A stretch of DNA of 64,000 bases, from contig RPFO01000050.1 in assembly GCA_009746045.1 (NCBI GenBank), positions 1,417,050 through 1,481,049 of the forward strand, read 5' to 3'. The stretch is from Mesostigma viride (taxonomy: Eukaryota; Streptophyta; Mesostigmatophyceae; Mesostigmatales; Mesostigmataceae). Shown in pieces: positions 63,421 through 64,000 of the stretch (within the stretch, counting starts at the first letter, position 1; the number at the start of each line of letters is the position of its first letter). Both the position numbers and the translations under genes were made by a program. The notes beneath the pieces are model-generated. The model was given only the letters and a program-made list of their open reading frames with translations, did no database searches and was not told the origin of the DNA.

Positions 63421-64000
63421 TTAGAGAGGCTGGGCAGAGGTCGGTAGAAATAAGTGGAAAACTGGCAGAAACTAGGTAGAAACACGATATACTTACGCCT
63501 GCAAGCACTATTGAGCCGGTGGCAGAGGCCATTTCCAGGAAAATACAGCATACCGTAGCAATAGCCACGGTCACGCCTTACGCTATTTGCAGGCACCATC
63601 ATGCCCGGAGCTACCCAATAAAAGTCTGCACAAATCTCGGTTTAGCCGAGAGTCCGGGCGTTCGGAATGAATAAACATGTGTTAAGAAGTCGAAACACCA
63701 TGGAAATACCAAGCATGGTGCCGCAGCAGACCCGAGTCTTGACGTAATAATATGTATGCCGGTTTCCAGGGTTTCCGCATGAAAGTTGGGTGAGAAACTG
63801 GGAAAAACTACGTTTCCTTTGCCCCAGTACCTCAACAAACTCGTAGAAACATAATTATCAACCTTTGAACGCATCATCATGGTCGTGCTACCCAACAGCC
63901 ACTGAAATTCGCGCGAAAACTGGCGAGATCTACCTGCCGCCATCGCCGTCGTCTTCACCTTCGTCCCGCGAAAATGCCTGATTTCAGTGGTACATATTTG

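Larger units (their letters stand above)
60713..64000. mobile_element. Outer piggyBac-like non-autonomous element (right end beyond window)
   Basis: It begins CCCGTGTTTTTTTA at 60713 and runs to 61683, where it is interrupted by a second copy of itself (61684-63420), resuming at 63425 to the window end. Subterminal palindrome AACGCGATATATCGCGTT at 60732-60749. No transposase ORF. From the inner copy's length, the right end (CACGGG then TTAA) is predicted near 64194-64198. Confidence 0.8.

Overview
This is eukaryotic nuclear DNA, most likely from a green alga or related protist. Coding exons are GC-rich and split by GT-AG introns. Retrotransposons and DNA transposons are abundant, microsatellites are long, and there is no bacterial-style operon or ribosome-binding-site architecture. 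I cannot name the species.

Layout: (1) 0-3.8 kb holds a tRNA-like Pol III sequence, two minisatellites in opposite orientation that share a G7/C7 core, and a tandem array carrying a 22-bp palindrome. (2) 3.85-10.99 kb is one long multi-exon gene of unknown function: a Ser/Arg-rich N-terminus, a Lys/Glu coiled coil, then unrecognised globular exons. Its seven introns all lie in phase 0 and three of them carry the palindrome family. (3) 11.0-11.7 kb has two short tandem arrays inside an inverted repeat; 11.75-13.12 kb is a second unrecognised acidic/lysine-rich gene. (4) 13.4-19.6 kb is a decayed LTR-retrotransposon remnant with a CCHC gag, a DTGA protease fragment and a possible polypurine tract plus 3' LTR, but no visible pol. 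(5) 21.5-25.0 kb is LINE debris, including an ORF1-only derivative. (6) 25.44-33.94 kb is a complete Ty1/copia-like element on the minus strand with apparently identical 455-bp LTRs, inserted into a (CCAT)n tract. (7) 35.2-41.7 kb contains two minus-strand LINE copies and several LINE 3' tails. (8) 42.6-43.1 kb is a small membrane-protein gene with a frame break at a homopolymer. (9) 46.23-47.21 kb is a non-autonomous hAT element with an 8-bp target duplication. (10) 47.8-49.4 kb is an unrecognised ORF and an 87-bp coding-phase minisatellite. (11) About 51-60.6 kb is a giant gene of the eukaryotic DUF3638/DUF3645 family (often labelled ubiquitinyl-hydrolase-like), broken by frameshifts and in-frame stops. 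(12) 60.71 kb to the end is a piggyBac-like non-autonomous element carrying a second copy of itself inserted at an internal TTAG.

Single-base frame breaks recur in almost every coding region, including the young copia element. Some may therefore be sequencing indels and not pseudogene decay. The in-frame TAG and TAA codons in the giant gene are not indels and are better evidence of inactivation.
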